A stretch of 18,631 nucleotides of DNA from contig DCKY01000151.1 in assembly GCA_002320775.1 (NCBI GenBank), forward strand, positions 6,016 through 24,646, written 5' to 3'. The notes under the pieces were generated by a model, which saw only the letters and a list, made by a program, of their open reading frames with translations, was not told where the DNA came from and ran no database searches. The stretch is from Planctomycetes bacterium UBA1662 (GTDB lineage Bacteria > Planctomycetota > UBA8108). How positions within the stretch are numbered: the first letter of the stretch is position 1; every line of letters begins with the position of its first letter. Both the position numbers and the translations under genes were made by a program. This document shows positions 14,894 through 18,631 of the stretch, piece after piece.

Positions 14894-17188
14894 TCAGCGT
14901 CCGAGATACGCCTCCTTAACCTCTTCGTTGGCCGACACCTCATCGATAGTTCCCTCGGCCATGATCTTGCCCTCGTTGAGCACCGTCACGTGGGAATTGA
15001 GCAGGCGAACAAACTCCATGTCGTGCTCGATGACGATGATGCTGTGCTCCTCGCGCGACTCGAGCAACAGCTCGGCGGTCAGCACGGTCTCTTCATCTGT
15101 CAGGCCGGCCGCCGGCTCATCGACCAGCAGCAGCTTCGGACCGGTGAGGATCAGCATGCTGATCTCCAGCCACTGGCGCTGGCCATGGCTGAGATATTCC
15201 ACCTCGCGATGCTCGTCATCGAGCAGGCGAACACGCTCGAGCTGCGAACGAATGGAGTCCCGCTCATAATCGGTGATCCTGCTGCCGAGCGAGATGCCCT
15301 GGCGGCCCGGAAGCGCGAGGGTCATGTTTTCGTAGACCGTCAGGCTGTCGTAGACCGTCGGCGTCTGGAATTTACGTCCAACACCCAGCTGCGCGATGTC
15401 AGCCTCCGGCTCATGGGTAATGTCCGCCCCCTCGAAGAAGACCTGCCCGGTCGTCGGACGGGTCTTGCCGCTGATGACATCGCAGAGCGTCGTCTTGCCG
15501 GCGCCGTTGGGGCCGATGATGACCTTGAGCTCGCGGTGGCCGACGCTGAACTCCTTCACATCGAGCGCCTTGAAGCCATCGAAGAGAACGGTGATGTCCT
15601 TGACATCGAGCAGGCTCCGGCCGACATCGACCTCCTGCTTGACCGAGCTGAGCAGGTTGATTCTCTCGAGACGTTTGCGCATCTCTTCCTCGGCGACCTC
15701 CGCCGCACGACCTCCAGCCTCGTCCTCGGCCGAACCGGTTTCGGGAGCCTGTTTTCCAGGCAAAAGACGAGGGCTACCTCCTCCTCCCATCGCCTTCTTC
15801 AGAATGTCGGCAATGCCTCCGGGAAGAACCAATACGATGAGAAGAAAGACCGCTGCGAGAACAAACATCCAATAGTCGGGGTATCGACTGGTGAGGATAC
15901 TGTAGCCGTAGTTCACCACCAGGGCGCCGATCACGGCTCCCCAGAGCGTGCCGCGGCCGCCTACGGCCACCCAGACCACCACCAGGATGGATTCGATCGG
16001 CAGCATATTGTGAGGCGTGAAGATACCCATCTGCGGGGCGTAGAGCATACCTCCGAGGCCGGCGATCCCCGCCGCGAGGGAGTAGACGAAGACCTTGAAC
16101 TTATAGGGCTTGAATCCTGAGAACCGGAGGCGGTCTTCATTGTCCCGAATGGCGACCAGGACACGCCCCATCCGGGAGCTGACGACGTAGCGGCACAGAA
16201 GATAGACCAGGATCAACAAGGCCAGGGTCACCATGTAGAGTCCAAACTTGACCGAATCCTCATTGAGGTGATAGCCCCGGTACCTGACCTCGGCGACATC
16301 CTTCAGGGTCACCTTCTTCCCATCAACCTCCGAGATGACAAGATCCTTGTAGTCCTTGTTGAAATTCACCCCGGTTACGGGGGTGCTGAGGAGAATTCCC
16401 CCCTCCTGGACAAGGCTTCCCCCCGAAGCGGGAATCTCGCCTCCCCTCCGTTTCGTTTTCTGCCGTTTTTCGAGCGCCCCCTTAACGTCTTCAAACGTCA
16501 GGGAAACCTTGGCGAGCTCATCTTCCTTGAGCACAACCTCAATCTTCTCTCTGCCTCCGAAGACAATGCGGTCAAAGCGAGTGACGCCATTGGTCCCGCC
16601 AAGCTTCATGTCGTTGACCATGAAGACGGAGGCGGCCATGACCGTCAACGCCTGGGTCAGAATCGCGAAAAAGACGCCCTTCACGCGGCTTCTGAACACG
16701 AAAAAACCAACGCCAAAAGCCACCAGGGCCGGGAGGAGAATCCCGAGGACCATCGTCCAGCTGAGCCACCAGAAGGGCTTCCAGAACCAGGGAACCAGCC
16801 AGTCCGCCTCGGTCTCCCCCACCTTGCCGGGATAGACGACGAAGAGACAGGCCGGCATCTTCCAGCCGGAGGCGTCGACACTGCCTTCGGGACCGCCGTG
16901 ATGAGCCAGGTACATTCCCATGGCGTAGCCGCCGAGGGAGAAAAAGAGCGCCTGGCAGAGGCTCAGCATACCGGTATAGCCCCAGACGAGGTCCAGGCCG
17001 ACGGCGATCATGGCGAAGCACATATAGCGCCCCCACATGTTCACGGATTCGATTCCGTAGCTGCCGTTGAGATAGAGCAGGGGAATCACCACGGCGTACA
17101 CCAGGATCAGGAAGAGAGGAAATCTCCACTCCAGCCGGCCGAGCAATCCGCTCCTTGGCGCGGTCGTGTTCAGCTTGAGCTCAGACAT
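14894..17188 (-). CDS. urtCD: Fused urea ABC permease-ATPase UrtC-UrtD with an inserted periplasmic-type domain
   Basis: This 764-residue protein carries both the UrtC permease and the UrtD ATPase, normally two proteins. The permease spans about 20-465. It includes GYTGMLSLCQALFFSLGGYAMGMYL, FRSRVKGVFFAILTQALTVMAASVF and LGGTNGVTRF, then RMGRVLVAIRDNEDRLRFSGF and VVVWVAVGGRGTLWGAV. Between TRFDRIVFG and the next membrane helix (KFGLYMVTLALLILVYLLC) lie about 95 extra residues (roughly 212-306) that UrtC normally lacks. They resemble an RND-pump porter segment. A Gly-rich then charged linker (about 466-524) leads to UrtD, with Walker A GPNGAGKTT (559-567), signature LSHGQRQW (666-673), Walker B LLLVDEP (686-692) with E691, and H722 in VIEHDMEF. 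The start has GGGGAGG seven bases upstream and overlaps the urtB end by 8 bp. The frame is continuous, with no sign of a frameshift artefact. Confidence 0.95.
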   Translation of the reverse strand: MSELKLNTTAPRSGLLGRLEWRFPLFLILVYAVVIPLLYLNGSYGIESVNMWGRYMCFAMIAVGLDLVWGYTGMLSLCQALFFSLGGYAMGMYLAHHGGPEGSVDASGWKMPACLFVVYPGKVGETEADWLVPWFWKPFWWLSWTMVLGILLPALVAFGVGFFVFRSRVKGVFFAILTQALTVMAASVFMVNDMKLGGTNGVTRFDRIVFGGREKIEVVLKEDELAKVSLTFEDVKGALEKRQKTKRRGGEIPASGGSLVQEGGILLSTPVTGVNFNKDYKDLVISEVDGKKVTLKDVAEVRYRGYHLNEDSVKFGLYMVTLALLILVYLLCRYVVSSRMGRVLVAIRDNEDRLRFSGFKPYKFKVFVYSLAAGIAGLGGMLYAPQMGIFTPHNMLPIESILVVVWVAVGGRGTLWGAVIGALVVNYGYSILTSRYPDYWMFVLAAVFLLIVLVLPGGIADILKKAMGGGGSPRLLPGKQAPETGSAEDEAGGRAAEVAEEEMRKRLERINLLSSVKQEVDVGRSLLDVKDITVLFDGFKALDVKEFSVGHRELKVIIGPNGAGKTTLCDVISGKTRPTTGQVFFEGADITHEPEADIAQLGVGRKFQTPTVYDSLTVYENMTLALPGRQGISLGSRITDYERDSIRSQLERVRLLDDEHREVEYLSHGQRQWLEISMLILTGPKLLLVDEPAAGLTDEETVLTAELLLESREEHSIIVIEHDMEFVRLLNSHVTVLNEGKIMAEGTIDEVSANEEVKEAYLGR
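16271..16555 (-). other. RND-porter-like insertion inside the UrtC half of urtCD
   Basis: The segment encodes about residues 212-306 of UrtCD. Its start, EVVLKEDELAKVSLTFEDV then KGAL, follows the RND pattern V-x-LDPxKLAxxGLTxxDVxxAL. Its end, DYKDLVISEVDGKKVTLKD then VAEV, follows the RND pattern ED(L/F)xxLVVxxxDGxPVxLxDVAxV. The middle is basic and Gly-rich (KRQKTKRRGG, PASGGSLVQEGG). It sits in a loop between membrane segments that is likely periplasmic. The match is by eye against the remembered family pattern. Confidence 0.6.
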
Positions 17189-18631
17189 CGGCGAGCCTCC
17201 CCTTGGGCGGGAAGATTCCGGCCGGACGCCACTGGATAAAGGCGATGACGAGGACCAGGATCACCACCTTCCCCCAGGTCACCGAGGCGGTCGACGCGGG
17301 GAAGAGCCAGCCGAGGAAGGGCTCAAAGGCCTTATTCAGCACTCCGATTCCAAGTCCCGCCGCGACCACGCCGGCGAGCTCTCCCACGCCGCCCACCACG
17401 ACCACGAGGAAGGAATCGACAATGTAGTTCTGTCCCATATCCGGCGTCACACCGGCGATCAGGGTCAGGGCGCAGCCGGCGAGGCCGGCGAGGCCGGAGC
17501 CGAAGGCGAAGGTCATGCTGTCAATGAACCGGCTGTTCACTCCCAGGCTGCGGGCCGTGGCCCGGTTCTGGGTGGTCGCGCGGATCAGGAGGCCCATACG
17601 GGTCTTGCCCATCAGAAGATAGATCAGCAGCACACAGAAGCCGCAGAAGAAGATGATGAAGAGACGAGCCCAGGCGATGTTGAAATCCTGGAACAGTTCG
17701 AAGCTGCCCACCAGCTGACTCGGAGCGTTCACGCCGATATTGTCGCCGAAGATCAGGCGCGCCCCCTGGATCATCGCGAGTCCGCAGGCATAGGTCGCCA
17801 GCAGCGTATCGAGCGGACGGCCGTAGAGATGCCGCACGACGAGAAACTCGATGAGAATACCGAAGAAGGCCGCGGCGAGAAAGGCCGCCGGGATCGCGAA
17901 GATATAGTAGTAGTTTGCCGGCGTGCTCTCGGTGTGGCCGAAGAGGTGCATGACCACGTAGGTCATGTAGGCCCCGACCATCATCAGCTCGCCATGCGCC
18001 ATGTTGATCACGCCCATCAGGCCGAAGATGATCGACAATCCCAGGGCCATGAGGATCAGCACGGAACCGGCTGAGATCCCGTTGAAGACGTGGCTGAGAT
18101 TGCGCACCTTGCCCTGGTAGCTCTCGATCGAAGCGATGCTGGAGGCGCATTCAGCCGCCAGGGCCGGGGAGATATCCTCCTTGGAAGAGAGCTTCTTCAG
18201 GGCTGTCACGCCCGCCTCGCTGCAAAGCACTCCCAGTTCCCTGACGGCCTCGAGAACCTCCTGCTCAGGAAGCCCGGAAACATTGCCGCTGATCTTGATC
18301 AGGCAGACGCCCGTGCGCGCGACCCGGCGGGTCTTCTCGCTACGGGCGGGATCGGCTCCAAGGGCTTCAAGTGGAAGCAGGAATTCAGCCCGCCGGCTGT
18401 TGCCGCATTTCTGGGCCGCCTGCTGGCAGGTTTTTTCATCTCTTGCGCCGAGCTTGAGCGTGTCCTCAGCGGCAAGCACAGGCCTTCGCAGGGCGCGGGA
18501 GGCGCTCACCTCCTTCAACTCGCTCTTGGCGGCGACGACCTGCTTCCCATCGTCACCATTGAGTTCTGTTCTCAGAATGTGATCGAAGAGCCTGGCGGAG
18601 CTGTTGCCCTCGGCGTCTGAATCGAACTTCT
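17181..18631 (-). CDS. urtB: Urea ABC transporter permease UrtB (5' end outside window)
   Basis: The minus-strand frame stays open to the right edge, giving 482 residues plus a missing N-terminus. The first 170 or so visible residues are a soluble, helical region (for example QEVLEAVRELGVLCSEAG and LSSKEDISPALAAECASSIASIESYQGK). This matches the long extracytoplasmic N-terminal region that sets UrtB apart from LivH. The permease follows: FNGISAGSVLILMALGLSIIFGLMGVINMAHGELMMVGAY, RPLDTLLATYACGLAMIQGARLIFG, MGLLIRATTQNRATARSLGVN, and VVVVGGVGELAGVVAAGLGIG. The QNRATARSLGVN loop is the usual ATPase-contact segment. It forms the channel with the UrtC part of UrtCD. A TTG at 18518 can serve as a start but would cut the known N-terminal region, so it is not the true start. 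UrtA, the urea-binding protein, probably lies just beyond the edge. Confidence 0.95.
   Translation of the reverse strand, partial: KFDSDAEGNSSARLFDHILRTELNGDDGKQVVAAKSELKEVSASRALRRPVLAAEDTLKLGARDEKTCQQAAQKCGNSRRAEFLLPLEALGADPARSEKTRRVARTGVCLIKISGNVSGLPEQEVLEAVRELGVLCSEAGVTALKKLSSKEDISPALAAECASSIASIESYQGKVRNLSHVFNGISAGSVLILMALGLSIIFGLMGVINMAHGELMMVGAYMTYVVMHLFGHTESTPANYYYIFAIPAAFLAAAFFGILIEFLVVRHLYGRPLDTLLATYACGLAMIQGARLIFGDNIGVNAPSQLVGSFELFQDFNIAWARLFIIFFCGFCVLLIYLLMGKTRMGLLIRATTQNRATARSLGVNSRFIDSMTFAFGSGLAGLAGCALTLIAGVTPDMGQNYIVDSFLVVVVGGVGELAGVVAAGLGIGVLNKAFEPFLGWLFPASTASVTWGKVVILVLVIAFIQWRPAGIFPPKGRLADV

Noticed and set aside
14990..16120. A 376-codon plus-strand open frame opposite urtCD
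   Set aside because: The opposite strand has clear ABC transporter motifs throughout; this frame is His/Glu/Asp-rich shadow sequence without any motif.
17474..17505. Short tandem repeat (GCCGGCGAG units) inside urtB
   Set aside because: It encodes LAGLAG in a membrane helix and is explained by codon use in a repetitive Leu-Ala-Gly segment.
18516..18518. TTG as the true start of UrtB
   Set aside because: The frame stays open to the window edge and UrtB proteins have a long N-terminal region before the first membrane helix, so the gene is simply truncated by the window.
1..18631. tRNA, rRNA, CRISPR arrays, insertion sequences or attachment sites
   Set aside because: No cloverleaf-like segments, spaced repeat arrays, transposase frames or terminal inverted repeats were seen; the window is almost fully occupied by the listed genes, with the largest gap 281 bp.

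Overview
The window looks like a chromosomal stretch from a GC-rich bacterium of the PVC group (Planctomycetota or a relative such as Verrucomicrobiota). The evidence is the gene content. There is a PSCyt1/DUF1549 secreted cytochrome-type protein and two secreted formylglycine-type sulfatases. There is also an exported FG-GAP/VCBS propeller, an exported ThuA-like protein, and an ECF sigma factor paired with a FecR-type protein. These families are typically expanded in that group. The exact phylum cannot be fixed from this window.

Left part (1-5262): a PSD1-type protein runs off the left edge on the minus strand. It is divergent from sulfatase 1 (plus). Sulfatase 1 converges on a seven-motif FG-GAP propeller protein (minus). 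The propeller is divergent from a GT4 glycosyltransferase (plus). A strong bidirectional hairpin terminator at 5189-5229 closes this part.

Middle (5263-10842): an ECF sigma factor and a membrane FecR-like protein overlap by 8 bp on the minus strand. They are followed by a small, secreted, Lys-rich protein with its own strong ribosome binding site. A 281-bp divergent spacer holds an 11-bp direct repeat and a tiny leader-like ORF. It separates the regulators from sulfatase 2 and the ThuA-like protein, both on the plus strand. The likely theme of these two parts is exported breakdown of sulfated glycans or other polymers under cell-surface signalling.

Right part (10856-18631, all minus strand): a compact urea uptake and urease operon in the order urtB (5' end outside the window), a urtC-urtD fusion, urtE, ureD, a ureA-ureB fusion and ureC. 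Gaps are 4 to 16 bp, with one 8-bp overlap. UrtB, UrtCD and UrtE form the urea ABC importer. UreAB and UreC form urease, and UreD is an activation chaperone. The substrate-binding protein UrtA and the nickel chaperones UreE, UreF and UreG are not in the window.

The most unusual feature is in the UrtC half of the fused transporter. About 95 residues are inserted between two membrane segments, and the insertion reads like a piece of the periplasmic porter domain of RND efflux pumps. I know of no description of such an insertion in a urea or branched-chain amino acid type permease. Several exported proteins here also end in very basic tails.
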